Of a stretch of 64,000 bases of DNA, positions 1-8,257 are shown piece by piece. A program made the position numbers and the translations under genes. The notes under the pieces were generated by a model. That model searched no databases. It saw only the letters and a list, made by a program, of their open reading frames with translations, and was not told the origin of the DNA. Source of the stretch: an uncultured Eubacteriales bacterium (lineage in GTDB: Bacteria; Bacillota; Clostridia; Oscillospirales; CAG-382); assembly GCA_900551295.1 (NCBI GenBank), contig URVJ01000003.1:77441-141440 (forward strand), given 5' to 3'. Positions within the stretch are counted from its first letter, which is position 1. Each line of letters opens with the position of its first letter.

Positions 1-1
1 T

Positions 2-652
2 ATGTTAAAGAAAGCTCTCGACGACACCAAGGATCAGACATATGTTCTGTACATGCTGACGCAGGAGCAGCTCTCGCATACGCTTTTCCCTCTCGGAGGA
101 ATGACAAAGAAGCAGGTGCGCGAAATAGCCGAGCAAAGCGGTCTTATAAACGCGCGCAAGCACGACAGCCAGGACATATGCTTTGTCAAGGACGGCGACT
201 ACCGTTCGTTTATCGAAAACCGCACGGGAAAGCACTTTGAATGCGGCGACTTCCGTCTTGCCGACGGCACAAAAGTCGGCACTCACAAGGGCATTATCGG
301 CTACACCACCGGACAGCGAAAAGGTCTCGGCATTGCGTACTCAGAGCCGTTATACGTCGTGAGCAAGGACGTTGAAAACAACGTGGTCACGGTCGGAAAG
401 CAAAACGAGCTGTTTTCAAAAAGAGTAAAGGTAAAAGACGTAAACTTCATGCCGTTTGAAAGCCTTTCGTCGCCTATGAAAATAAACGCAAAACTGCGCT
501 ACAAGCAAAAGGAAAGTCCGTGTACCATGTTTCCCGACGGCGAAAACTCGGTAATTCTCGAATTCGACGATCCTCAGAGAGCCGTTACATCGGGACAGGC
601 AGCCGTTTTCTATGACGGAGAGTACGTTGTCGGCGGCGGCACGATAGTATGA
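2..652 (+). CDS. mnmA: tRNA-specific 2-thiouridylase MnmA (3' part, truncated by window edge)
   Basis: MnmA thiolates U34 of tRNA-Lys, -Glu and -Gln, using ATP and sulfur delivered by a cysteine desulfurase relay. The visible 216 residues are the C-terminal part of a protein usually about 360 long, so the ATG at base 2 is internal and the true start lies before the window. Visible family features are the catalytic-region SQDICFV segment with its cysteine (about residue 60), the GYTTGQRKGLG stretch, and the C-terminal beta-barrel ending in AVFYDGEYVVGGGTI. The N-terminal PP-loop is outside the window. The gene is followed by the promoter of a tRNA-Ser gene. Confidence 0.95.
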   Translation: MLKKALDDTKDQTYVLYMLTQEQLSHTLFPLGGMTKKQVREIAEQSGLINARKHDSQDICFVKDGDYRSFIENRTGKHFECGDFRLADGTKVGTHKGIIGYTTGQRKGLGIAYSEPLYVVSKDVENNVVTVGKQNELFSKRVKVKDVNFMPFESLSSPMKINAKLRYKQKESPCTMFPDGENSVILEFDDPQRAVTSGQAAVFYDGEYVVGGGTIV

Positions 653-697
653 CCTTGCGCTTTTAAGGCAGTTTATGTTCTTTTTTCAAAAAAGGTC

Positions 698-726
698 TTG
701 ACAAAATATTTTTTACATGATATAAT
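698..726 (+). promoter_or_regulatory. Promoter of tRNA-Ser
   Basis: TTGACA (698-703) and TATAAT (721-726) with a 17-base spacer, a full-consensus housekeeping sigma promoter placed 40 bases before the mature tRNA 5' end. Perfect hexamers fit the high expression expected of a stable RNA gene. Confidence 0.85.
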
Positions 727-766
727 AATCAAGCTGTCGAAAGCACGGCGGCATTTTATATCAAAC

Positions 767-858
767 GGAAAGATGGCTGAGCTGGTCTAAGGCGCACGAC
801 TGGAAATCGTGTTTCGGCTAATACCCGAACCAGGGTTCGAATCCCTGTCTTTCCGCCA
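767..858 (+). tRNA. tRNA-Ser (anticodon GGA)
   Basis: A complete type II tRNA. Acceptor strand GGAAAGA (767-773) pairs with TCTTTCC (848-854), followed by discriminator G and an encoded CCA (856-858). The anticodon stem CACGA/TCGTG encloses loop CTGGAAA, giving anticodon GGA, which reads UCU/UCC serine codons. A long variable arm typical of tRNA-Ser lies between the anticodon and T arms, and the T arm CAGGG-TTCGAAT-CCCTG is canonical. Confidence 0.97.
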
Positions 859-862
859 TAAC

Positions 863-900
863 AGAACTGCGGTTTTAATATGAGCCGCAGTTCTTTTTTA
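863..900 (+). terminator. Terminator of tRNA-Ser
   Basis: A 10-bp perfect stem, AGAACTGCGG (863-872) with CCGCAGTTCT (885-894), followed by a run of T. It starts five bases after the tRNA CCA. Confidence 0.92.
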
Positions 901-922
901 TTGTTTTCCAAGTTGCAAAGGA

Positions 923-951
923 CAAAAAACAAGTCCGGAAAAGCTCCGGAC
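923..951 (-). terminator. Terminator of the UDP-GlcNAc 2-epimerase gene
   Basis: Read on the minus strand, GTCCGGA pairs with TCCGGAC (933-951 on +) and is followed by TTGTTTTTTG. It lies about 50 bases beyond the stop of the 2-epimerase gene, so this unit and the tRNA-Ser unit converge with a terminator each. Confidence 0.85.
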
Positions 952-1003
952 CTGCGTTATAATATTCATCTTTTCCGTGCGATACTGCCGGCACGCACGT
1001 TTT

Positions 1004-2098
1004 TTATCTTTCTTCAAGAATATCGGCAATTCTCTTGCACGCAAAGCCGTCGCCGTAAGGATTGCTTGCGTGTGCCATTGCGTTATACGCGTCTTTATCC
1101 TCAAGCAGCTGCTTGAAGTTCTTATATATGACGTCCTCGTTTGTTCCGACAAGCTTTAAGGTTCCCGCTTTTATGCCCTCGGGACGTTCCGTCGTATCGC
1201 GCATTACAAGCACGGGTTTTCCGAGCGACGGAGCCTCCTCCTGTATTCCGCCGCTGTCGGTGAGTATCATATAGCTGCGCGAGAGGAAGTTATGGAAGTC
1301 AAGCACTTCCAACGGTTCGATTATGTGTATTCTGTCGCAGCCTCCGAGTTCTTCATCGGCGGCTTTTCTTACGACGGGATTCATATGTATCGGATATATC
1401 GCCTTTACGTCGGGGTGCTCGTCCATTATACGGCGTATCGCCCTGAACATATGGTGCATGGGTTCTCCGAGATTTTCGCGTCTGTGCGCGGTTATCACTA
1501 TAAGGCGGCTGCCCGACGCCCATTCAAGTTCGGGGTGGGTATAATCGGCGCGCACCGTCGTTTTGAGCGCGTCTATCGCGGTGTTTCCGGTAACGTATAT
1601 GCTGTCCGGATCTTTTCCCTCTTTAAGCAGATTCTGCTTTGAAAGCTCTGTCGGTGCAAAATTGTATTTTGATATTATGCTTACCGCCTGACGGTTAAAT
1701 TCTTCGGGATACGGAGAATAGATATTATACGTGCGCAGTCCTGCCTCGACGTGTCCGACGGGTATTTGCAGATAAAAGCAGGCAAGCGCCGTGACAAACG
1801 TCGTCGAAGTGTCGCCGTGGACAAGCACGACATCGGGTTTTACCTCTTCAAGCACGCTCTTTATGCGGTTCAGTATATTTGTCGTTATATCGAAAAGCGT
1901 CTGCTTATCTTTCATTACCGAAAGGTCATAATCCGGCACTACGCCGAAAGCCTCAAGCACCTGGTCGAGCATCTGTCTGTGCTGTCCCGTAACGCACACA
2001 ACGGTATTTATGTTTTTTCTTGTTTTCAGCTCATTTACAAGCGGACACATCTTTATTGCCTCCGGACGTGTTCCGAATACAAGCATTACTGTTTTCAT
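1004..2098 (-). CDS. wecB: UDP-N-acetylglucosamine 2-epimerase (non-hydrolysing)
   Basis: Cytoplasmic enzyme interconverting UDP-GlcNAc and UDP-ManNAc, the donor for ManNAc-containing wall teichoic acid linkage units or other surface glycans. The 364-residue length is typical. Family segments visible are FGTRPEAIKM at the N-terminus, HVEAGLRT in the middle and TDSGGIQEEAPSLGKPVLVMRD in the C-terminal GT-B Rossmann domain, where the SGG region and the following Glu contact UDP. A GGGAG ribosome site precedes the ATG, with a promoter further upstream. It is the last gene of a minus-strand run of cell-wall genes, although the damaged AraC/glycosidase genes separate it from the deacetylases. The alternative symbol mnaA is used in Firmicutes. 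Confidence 0.95.
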   Translation of the reverse strand: MKTVMLVFGTRPEAIKMCPLVNELKTRKNINTVVCVTGQHRQMLDQVLEAFGVVPDYDLSVMKDKQTLFDITTNILNRIKSVLEEVKPDVVLVHGDTSTTFVTALACFYLQIPVGHVEAGLRTYNIYSPYPEEFNRQAVSIISKYNFAPTELSKQNLLKEGKDPDSIYVTGNTAIDALKTTVRADYTHPELEWASGSRLIVITAHRRENLGEPMHHMFRAIRRIMDEHPDVKAIYPIHMNPVVRKAADEELGGCDRIHIIEPLEVLDFHNFLSRSYMILTDSGGIQEEAPSLGKPVLVMRDTTERPEGIKAGTLKLVGTNEDVIYKNFKQLLEDKDAYNAMAHASNPYGDGFACKRIADILEER

Positions 2099-2140
2099 AA
2101 ATTTCTCCCATTACAGATAGTAATAATAAAACTTTTTATT

Positions 2141-2169
2141 ATTTTACCGCAAATGCGCATATTTTGCAA
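2141..2169 (-). promoter_or_regulatory. Probable promoter of the 2-epimerase gene
   Basis: On the minus strand TTGCAA (2164-2169 on +) and TAAAAT (2141-2146) are 17 bases apart, about 45 bases before the start codon. The hexamers are near but not full consensus. Confidence 0.55.
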
Positions 2170-2262
2170 TACATTTGGGACAAATAAATTTCCTGCTGCG
2201 GGATTTGTACGGCAGGAACAAATTAAAATCAATATTTTTACACAAAAATCTTTGAACGCGGT

Positions 2263-3168
2263 TCAAAACTTATTGAAAATGTCATGGTGCTTTCTGACGT
2301 TTAAGTTTCTGTCAAGAAAAGCCATGTAAAGACCTTCGGTCATATGCGATTCTTCTATCGGGTGAAGATCCGCAACGGGAGAGGTGAAAAGTCCCTGCAC
2401 AATATATCCGACGCCGAGTTTTGAAAAAGTCTCAAGCTCGGATTCAAGGTACGGCAGTCTCTCATCCTCCGTCGGCGCGCCCCAGCAGCATTCGGTAATA
2501 AGAAACGGCTTTCCGAAAGTCTCTATATAATCCATAAGTTCGACAGTCTCGGCTTCAAACACGTCCTTTGGCTTATTATGCTGATTATACGGGTGCAGGC
2601 TTATTACGTCAACGGACGGCGCAAGTCTTGTAACATCGCGTATTTTCTTTTCACCGTTGAAATAGCAGCACTGAGAGCCGACGGTTATTCTTCTGCCGTC
2701 AACGGTTCTGAGTACGCGTATCATTTCTTCGAGAAATTCCGAAACCTTCTTGAATGCGCGGTCGGTTCCGTAAACATTGTTATAAGGCTCGTTTGCAATG
2801 TCATGCATGAGTATATCGGCGTTAAACGTCGTTGCGAACAGTTCTTTGTAAAGGTGCTGAAAATACGACGTGCTCATATACATTTTTGCCGCAAGCTCCG
2901 TGGCATTATATGATTTTTCGGGACTGTCGAGTATTTTTTCGCGCATGATTTTCAAATTGACATATCGTGTTTCGAGCGATTCGCATTTTGCATCAAAGAC
3001 GGTGCTTGCGGCAAGCTTTGCGAAGAAATATCGTGCAAGCTCACTTAAAACGCAGTTTTCGGACGGTTTTGCAAGCCGCGATTCCTTTTTCATAGGCGAA
3101 ATTATATCGGAGATCTCGCCGCTGCCGCGAAGTCCGCAGACTTTTCCGAAACTCAGATTTTCAAACAC
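2263..3168 (-). pseudogene. Chimeric remnant: C-terminal AraC regulator fused to C-terminal half of a clan GH-A glycosidase
   Basis: The reading frame runs through two unrelated pieces. Residues 1-120 continue an AraC-type regulator (linker, then the first helix-turn-helix, around ELAAKMYMSTSYFQHLYKELF). At about base 2808 the sequence switches to MHDIANEPYNNVYG, the acid/base Asn-Glu-Pro motif of clan GH-A (GH5-like) glycosidases, and continues to ITECCWG with the candidate nucleophile Glu. The second AraC helix-turn-helix and the N-terminal half of the glycosidase barrel are missing. I infer a deletion that joined the two genes in frame. Neither half looks functional: the barrel lacks its first strands and the regulator its second DNA-contact motif. 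The upstream part is also frameshifted. Confidence 0.75.
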
Positions 3169-3425
3169 GTTTTTTCATAAGCTTCATACGTAAAATGAAA
3201 AAAGTCATGGCAGAAATAATCCTGCGCCGAGTAATATTCGGTATACGCGCCCTTTTCAAATATGCAGTAAGATCCTGCCTCGATATAAACAAATTTCCCG
3301 TCAACCGACACATATGCCGGAGTTTTGAAAAGCACAAAAAGATTCTTTTCCGGAAGTCCGTTCTTGCGCAGACAGCGAAAACTCTTGCGGCATTCGTAAT
3401 TTACGGTTATATCCCTGATTATCAT
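3153..3425 (-). pseudogene. AraC-family regulator, N-terminal cupin part (frameshifted)
   Basis: From the ATG at 3425 this frame encodes an AraC-type ligand-binding half (KNLFVLFKTPAYVSVDGKFVYIEAG followed by CHDFFHFTYEAYE). It runs out of frame just before the stop at 3153. Restoring one A in the A6 run near 3172-3177 would read through as EAYEKNVFENLSFGK into the frame at 2263-3168, which carries the rest of the regulator. The break is therefore a one-base loss in a homopolymer. It could be a sequencing error, but the downstream deletion chimera makes real decay more likely. In-frame codons further upstream, back to 3542, overlap the neighbouring terminator and are not coding. Confidence 0.7.
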
Positions 3426-3504
3426 AATAAAAAATTCCGTCCGATACGTTTTTATATTAATATAACATTCGATTTCTTCATTGTCAAACGGTTTTGGGCG
3501 CACA

Positions 3505-3535
3505 CCCAAAAGAACCGCGCCGAAAAAGCGCGGTT
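3505..3535 (-). terminator. Terminator after the deacetylase pair
   Basis: Minus-strand AACCGCGC pairs with GCGCGGTT (3513-3535 on +) and is followed by CTTTTGGG. It lies directly after the stop of the polysaccharide deacetylase gene at 3542. Confidence 0.75.
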
Positions 3536-3541
3536 GGTGCA

Positions 3542-4255
3542 TTATTCGAGTTCAGCCGTGCCGTCGTTAAGTTCCATAAGCTTCGATACGGTTACAAAGC
3601 TGTATCCTCTTTCTTTGAGTTCGGGAAGAATTACCTTTAGTGCGTCGGGCGTCGGGCTGCCTTTTACGTTATAGTCGTGAAACAGAATTATATCTCCGTT
3701 CTGAAGATTGCCCAACACCGTATTTACAACGGACGAGACCGGAGGTCTTGACCAGTCGCGCGTGTCCTGACGCCACGACCACAGCACCGGAGTGCAGTCG
3801 TAGCTTTCTATGGTCTTGATAATCCCGTCGTCGAAATATCCTCCGGGAGAACGGAACAGCCGCGGCGCTTTGCCCGTGATGTCCTCAACTATTTTCTGAG
3901 TTTTTTCTATCTCCTCCAAAAGTTCAGACGCGCCTATTACTTTCATTTTCGGGTGTGAATAGGTGTGGTTTCCTATCTCGTGTCCCTCGTCAAACTCGCG
4001 CTTTACAAGTTCGGGATTTTTTTCGGCGTTCTGCCCTATTACAAAAAACGTAGCCTTTGCGTCATATTTTTTAAGAATATCGAGTATCTGCGCGGTATAT
4101 TCCGTATGAGGGCCGTCGTCAAAGGTAAGAGCCACATATTTTCCCGCAGAACGGTTTGCGGCAAACACGTCGTTTTTTCCTGCGGCGCAGACCGCGCACG
4201 AAAGCAAAAGCGTCGCAAAACAAGCATATAAAAGTACAAAAATTCTCTTTTTCAT
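3542..4255 (-). CDS. Polysaccharide deacetylase (NodB/CE4 family), exported
   Basis: A 237-residue predicted secreted CE4 esterase that would remove N-acetyl groups from peptidoglycan or another extracellular glycan. Residues 1-25 form a signal peptide (KKR then a hydrophobic run, with cleavage near CAVCAAG). The NodB domain follows, with TFDDGPH (catalytic Asp plus metal Asp), HTYSH (metal His pair), RSPGGYFDD, WSWRQDTRDW and ILFHDY. All CE4 motifs are present, so it is probably active. It lies 19 bases after the PdaA-like gene and both end at one terminator, so they are likely co-transcribed. The exact substrate cannot be read from sequence. Confidence 0.9.
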   Translation of the reverse strand: MKKRIFVLLYACFATLLLSCAVCAAGKNDVFAANRSAGKYVALTFDDGPHTEYTAQILDILKKYDAKATFFVIGQNAEKNPELVKREFDEGHEIGNHTYSHPKMKVIGASELLEEIEKTQKIVEDITGKAPRLFRSPGGYFDDGIIKTIESYDCTPVLWSWRQDTRDWSRPPVSSVVNTVLGNLQNGDIILFHDYNVKGSPTPDALKVILPELKERGYSFVTVSKLMELNDGTAELE

Positions 4256-4274
4256 ATTATCCTACGCTTCTTTC

Positions 4275-5033
4275 TTATCCGAAATCTTCAAGAGAACAAA
4301 ATTCGTAGCCCTTGGCTTTCATGTCCTTTATAAAGCTTTCGATAATTGCGGCGTTTGTGCTTGACGTCGGGTGAAACAGTGCGACGCAGCCGTTATGCAC
4401 GCGTGATTCCACAAGAGAAAGAGCCTTGTCGGGCGGCATTTGTCTGTTTTCGTCCCAGTCTGCATATGCAAGACTCCAGAAAACCGTCTTATATCCGAGT
4501 TTGTTTGCCATTTCCAGATTCAGCTTTGAAAAAGTACCCTCCGGCGGTCTGTAATACTTATCCACTTCAAAGCCGCACTTTTCGCGAACGACGTCCTCCA
4601 GTCCGCAAAGCTCCGCCTTAAAGGTTTCAAAATCCGTAACTCCGCTCATGTTCCTGTGCGACTTTGTATGATTGCATACAAGGTGTCCTTCGTCCTTCAT
4701 TCTCTTTACAAGTTCCGTATTTTCCTTTGCTATCTGCGGCAGAATAAAAAAGGCTCCGGGAACGTTCTGCTCTTTCAATACATTCAGTATCTTTTCGACG
4801 TTTCCGTTTTCGTATCCTGCGTCAAAAGTAAGATATATTTTCTTTTCATCGGGATTTCCGAGATATATCGCGCCGTTTTCCTTTGCAAATCCGCTTGCTT
4901 CGGGACAGCATTGAGGCTGGACGTTATCCTTTGCAGGCTTGAAATACCAGCCTATGCTTTCGGATCTTACCCTGTGCGGAACCGAAAAACACAGCGTCAG
5001 CAAAAACAGCGCGGCAAGCATCTTTTTTTTCAT
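4275..5033 (-). CDS. pdaA: PdaA-type peptidoglycan N-acetylmuramic acid deacetylase
   Basis: A 252-residue exported deacetylase of the delta-lactam-biosynthetic type. In spore formers PdaA removes acetyl from muramic acid after the peptide is trimmed, giving the muramic delta-lactam of spore cortex. A signal peptide spans residues 1-24. The first CE4 motif reads TFDAGYENG: PdaA proteins lack the second Asp of the usual TFDD motif and carry the YENG extension. HTKSH, RPPEGTFS, FWSLAYADWDE and LFHPTS follow. A GAGGAG ribosome site stands before the ATG. Its presence hints at sporulation ability, an inference from one gene. It is the first gene of a pair with the 3542-4255 deacetylase. Confidence 0.88.
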   Translation of the reverse strand: MKKKMLAALFLLTLCFSVPHRVRSESIGWYFKPAKDNVQPQCCPEASGFAKENGAIYLGNPDEKKIYLTFDAGYENGNVEKILNVLKEQNVPGAFFILPQIAKENTELVKRMKDEGHLVCNHTKSHRNMSGVTDFETFKAELCGLEDVVREKCGFEVDKYYRPPEGTFSKLNLEMANKLGYKTVFWSLAYADWDENRQMPPDKALSLVESRVHNGCVALFHPTSSTNAAIIESFIKDMKAKGYEFCSLEDFG

Positions 5034-5225
5034 TTTTTCACATCTCCTCGCATTTTTGATGCCGTTTTTATTGTCTGCGTTTTACGTGAGCTTTATTATG
5101 CCCATTTTTACCTTTATGCTGCATAATCATTGTATAAAACCGCATTTATGCACTTTAATATTCACTTAAAAAGTGCCTGTTTTTGACGCATATATTGTAA
5201 AGAATATAACAATCATAAGATTAAT

Positions 5226-5240
5226 TGCATAAAAAATGTA
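5226..5240 (+). promoter_or_regulatory. Candidate ARG-box-like operator upstream of argG
   Basis: TGCATAAAAAATGTA is an imperfect AT-rich inverted repeat 18 bases before the argG -35 hexamer. It resembles the AT-rich palindromic sites bound by ArgR/AhrC repressors. The match is loose and a single site proves little, so this is a hypothesis based on position. Confidence 0.3.
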
Positions 5241-5258
5241 AATTCAAGCCGCAATCTA

Positions 5259-5287
5259 TTGATTTCGGCAAAAAGCGGTGGTATAAT
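5259..5287 (+). promoter_or_regulatory. Promoter of argG and the arginine gene run
   Basis: TTGATT (5259-5264) and TATAAT (5282-5287), 17-base spacer, 39 bases before the argG ATG. No other good promoter was found between argG and argF, except possibly in the 317-base gap before argH. Confidence 0.8.
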
Positions 5288-5326
5288 TCAGACAATAAAA
5301 AAATTCTTGCAAAAAAGGTGACGAAA

Positions 5327-6553
5327 ATGGATAAGACAAAAATCAAAAAGGTAGTTCTCGCATATTCCGGAGGACTTGATACATCGATCATTATTCCGTG
5401 GCTCAAGGAAAACTACAACAACTGCGAAGTAATCGCCGTTTCCGGAAACGTAGGTCAGGCGGACGAGCTCGAAGGTCTTGAAGAAAAGGCTCTAAAAACC
5501 GGCGCGTCGAAACTCTACGTTGAAGATCTCACCGATGAATTTGTAGACGATTTCATTGTTCCTACCGTAAAGGCAGGAGCGCTGTACGAAAAATATATGC
5601 TCGGCACAAGTTTCGCACGTCCCGTAATCGCAAAGCGTCTTGTTGAAATTGCTCTCAAAGAGGGCGCGGACGCGATCTGCCACGGCTGCACGGGCAAAGG
5701 CAACGACCAGGTTCGTTTTGAGCTTGCGGTAAAGGCTCTCGCACCCGATATGCCGATCATCGCACCCTGGCGTGAGTGGAACATAAAGAGCCGTGAGGAA
5801 GAAATCGAATATGCCGAGGCTCACAACGTTCCCCTTAAAATAAATCGTGAAACCAACTATTCAAAGGACAAGAATCTCTGGCATCTCTCGCACGAAGGTC
5901 TTGATCTCGAGGACACGGGAAACGAACCCAAGTACGAAGAAAAGGGATTTCTTGAAATGGGCGTATCTCCCATCGACGCTCCCGACAAGCCCACCTACAT
6001 AACTCTCGATTTTGAAAAAGGCGTTCCCGTTGCATTCAACGACAAGAAGATGAGCGCAAAGGAAATAGTTCTCGCACTCAACAAGGTCGGCGGTGAAAAC
6101 GGAATCGGACTTCTCGACATAGTTGAAAACCGTCTTGTAGGCATGAAGTGCCGCGGCGTATACGAAACTCCCGGCGGAGCTATTCTGTATGCGGCTCACG
6201 AATACCTCGAAACGCTCACGCTTGACAAGATGACCGCCCACAAAAAAGAAGAGCTTGCAATTACATTCGCGGAACTCGTATACAACGGTCAGTGGTTCTC
6301 GCCTTTGCGCGAAGCTCTGAGTGCCTTTGTCGACAAGACTCAGGAAACCGTAACGGGTAAAGTTAAGCTCAAGCTCTACAAGGGCAACATCATAAAAGCA
6401 GGCGCATGGAGCGACTACACGCTGTATTCCGAAGAAGTCGCAACTTTCGGCGAGGATCACGTTTACAACCAGGCAGACGCTACGGGCTTTATCAACCTCT
6501 ACGGACTTCCCACAACGGTTCGCGCACGCGCTCAGAAAAACTGGAAAAAGTAA
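5327..6553 (+). CDS. argG: Argininosuccinate synthase
   Basis: Joins citrulline and aspartate using ATP to make argininosuccinate, the seventh step of arginine synthesis. The protein has 408 residues. The N-terminal PP-loop is AYSGGLDTS, and the family segments [15 protein letters not shown] and APWREW are intact. The ATG at 5327 was chosen over the upstream in-frame ATG at 5225 because AAAGGTGA sits six bases before it, homology starts there and the promoter lies between the two. It heads the plus-strand arg cluster and is separated from argH by a 317-base structured gap. Confidence 0.97.
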   Translation: MDKTKIKKVVLAYSGGLDTSIIIPWLKENYNNCEVIAVSGNVGQADELEGLEEKALKTGASKLYVEDLTDEFVDDFIVPTVKAGALYEKYMLGTSFARPVIAKRLVEIALKEGADAICHGCTGKGNDQVRFELAVKALAPDMPIIAPWREWNIKSREEEIEYAEAHNVPLKINRETNYSKDKNLWHLSHEGLDLEDTGNEPKYEEKGFLEMGVSPIDAPDKPTYITLDFEKGVPVAFNDKKMSAKEIVLALNKVGGENGIGLLDIVENRLVGMKCRGVYETPGGAILYAAHEYLETLTLDKMTAHKKEELAITFAELVYNGQWFSPLREALSAFVDKTQETVTGKVKLKLYKGNIIKAGAWSDYTLYSEEVATFGEDHVYNQADATGFINLYGLPTTVRARAQKNWKK

Positions 6554-6870
6554 CTGATACAAAAATACATATCGGGGCAAGCATAAACTTGCCCTCATGC
6601 TGTTTCAAAAGTGTATAAAACTTTTCGGGCAAAGCCCGATTTTGGCAAAAATTGAAAAACTCCGGGGACACGCGCCGCGGATTTTTCTCCGATAGATTCG
6701 CGAGTGTCGAAAACGTCAGTTTTTGGCATGAGGCGCGAGCGCACGAATCTGTTTCGTGCCGTAAACGAAGTTTGCGGCACGCTCAGGGCAAGCATAAACT
6801 TGCCCTGAATTTAATTATTGACATCGCTCAATTTGACACCGCATAACAAATGAAAGGTTAGCTGAAAAAT
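6554..6870 (+). other. 317-base gap between argG and argH rich in hairpins
   Basis: No gene is seen. The same 20-base hairpin (GGGCAAG, loop CATAAA, CTTGCCC) occurs at 6575-6594 and 6786-6805, in the same orientation about 211 bases apart. Between them are CGGGCAAAGCCCG near 6634 and an 11-bp stem with one G-T pair (GTGCCGTAAAC with GTTTGCGGCAC, about 6757-6779). A TTGACA occurs at 6818 but no matching -10 follows, so a local argH promoter is unproven. The first hairpin could attenuate transcription after argG. Confidence 0.6.
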
Positions 6871-8244
6871 ATGAAAATGTGGCAGGGACGGTTCAAAAAG
6901 GAAGAGGACGAAAGCGTAAACGACTTCAACTCCTCCATCTCCTTTGACAGCCGTATGTACAAAGAGGACATCACGGGAAGCATAGCGCACGCAAGAATGC
7001 TCGGAAACACGGGTATTATCGACAAGGACGAAAGCTTAAAAATAATCGACGGTCTGAAAGGTATTCTCTCGGACATAGAGAGCGGAAAGCTTGAGTTCGA
7101 TCCCAAGGCGGAGGACATTCATATGTTCGTCGAACAAGTGCTTACGGAACGCATAGGCGACGCCGGAAAGCGGCTTCACACCTCGCGCAGCAGAAACGAT
7201 CAGGTTGCTCTCGACACAAGAATGTATCTTCTCGGTCAGATAGACGAGGTAACTGCGCTTATAAAAAATCTATCCCACGTCATAATCGAAAAGGCAAAAT
7301 CAAACATCTCGACGGTCATGCCCGGATACACTCATCTTCAGCGCGCTCAGCCGGTCACTCTCGCACACCAGCTTCTTGCGTATGCACAGATGTTAAAGCG
7401 CGACGTGCAGCGCCTTTGCGACTGCCGCGAAAGAACAAATATAATGCCTCTCGGCTCCTGCGCTCTTGCAGGCACCACCTACCCTATCGACAGGCTTTCG
7501 GTCGCGGACGAACTCGGATTTTCCGGCGTTACGCAGAACAGCATAGACGGAGTTTCAGACAGGGATTTCGTGCTTGAACTCGCATTCTGCCTGTCGGCTG
7601 TCATGATGCACCTTTCAAGATTTTCCGAAGAAGTAATACTCTGGTGCAGCAGCGAATTCGGATTTATGGAGCTTGACGACGCATTCGCAACAGGTTCGTC
7701 AATAATGCCGCAGAAGAAAAACCCGGACATTGCCGAGCTTGTACGCGGCAAGACCGGACGCGTTTACGGATCTCTCATGACTCTGCTCACCGTTATGAAG
7801 GGACTTCCTCTTGCCTACAACAAGGATATGCAGGAGGACAAGGAAGCTGTATTCGACGCTCTCGACAACACAAAGCTCTGTCTTGAAATATTCACAAAAA
7901 TGCTCGACACCGCCTCGTTCCGCACCGAAAAGCTCCGCGCCGCGGCAGGATTCGGATTTATAAACGCGACGGACTGTGCGGATTATCTTGTCAAAAAGGG
8001 TATGCCGTTCAGACAGGCTTACAAGATCGTCGGCGAGCTGGTTGCGGTATGCATCGAAAAGAACACGACGTTTGAAAAGCTGCCTCTCGAAGAATACAGG
8101 AAAGTATCCGACGTATTTGACGGCGGAGTATATGCGGCAGTCGACCTTGACGCCTGCGTAAACGGCAGAAGCGTTATCGGAGGACCTGCGGAAAGCGCGG
8201 TAAAGGCACAGATAGCGGAACTCGAAAGCTTTTTCAATGATTAA
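6871..8244 (+). CDS. argH: Argininosuccinate lyase
   Basis: Splits argininosuccinate into arginine and fumarate, the last arginine step. It has 457 residues, usual for this fumarase/aspartase superfamily member. The opening MWQGRF is typical, SRNDQVALDTRMYL and PGYTHLQRAQPVT are the substrate-binding segments, and GSSIMPQKKNP is the superfamily signature with the mobile loop serine. A second in-frame ATG lies two codons in at 6877; AAAGG at 6852 is rather distant for either start. Its 3' end is followed at once by the argC ribosome site, so argH and argC are translationally close. Confidence 0.97.
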   Translation: MKMWQGRFKKEEDESVNDFNSSISFDSRMYKEDITGSIAHARMLGNTGIIDKDESLKIIDGLKGILSDIESGKLEFDPKAEDIHMFVEQVLTERIGDAGKRLHTSRSRNDQVALDTRMYLLGQIDEVTALIKNLSHVIIEKAKSNISTVMPGYTHLQRAQPVTLAHQLLAYAQMLKRDVQRLCDCRERTNIMPLGSCALAGTTYPIDRLSVADELGFSGVTQNSIDGVSDRDFVLELAFCLSAVMMHLSRFSEEVILWCSSEFGFMELDDAFATGSSIMPQKKNPDIAELVRGKTGRVYGSLMTLLTVMKGLPLAYNKDMQEDKEAVFDALDNTKLCLEIFTKMLDTASFRTEKLRAAAGFGFINATDCADYLVKKGMPFRQAYKIVGELVAVCIEKNTTFEKLPLEEYRKVSDVFDGGVYAAVDLDACVNGRSVIGGPAESAVKAQIAELESFFND

Positions 8245-8257
8245 GGAGGACGGTTTT

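Noticed and set aside
5861..6598. 245-codon minus-strand frame over argG
   Set aside because: Antisense shadow of a well-conserved gene; the composition is low-quality and no start signals are present.
6818..6846. argH promoter starting at TTGACA 6818
   Set aside because: No acceptable -10 sequence at 16-18 bases.
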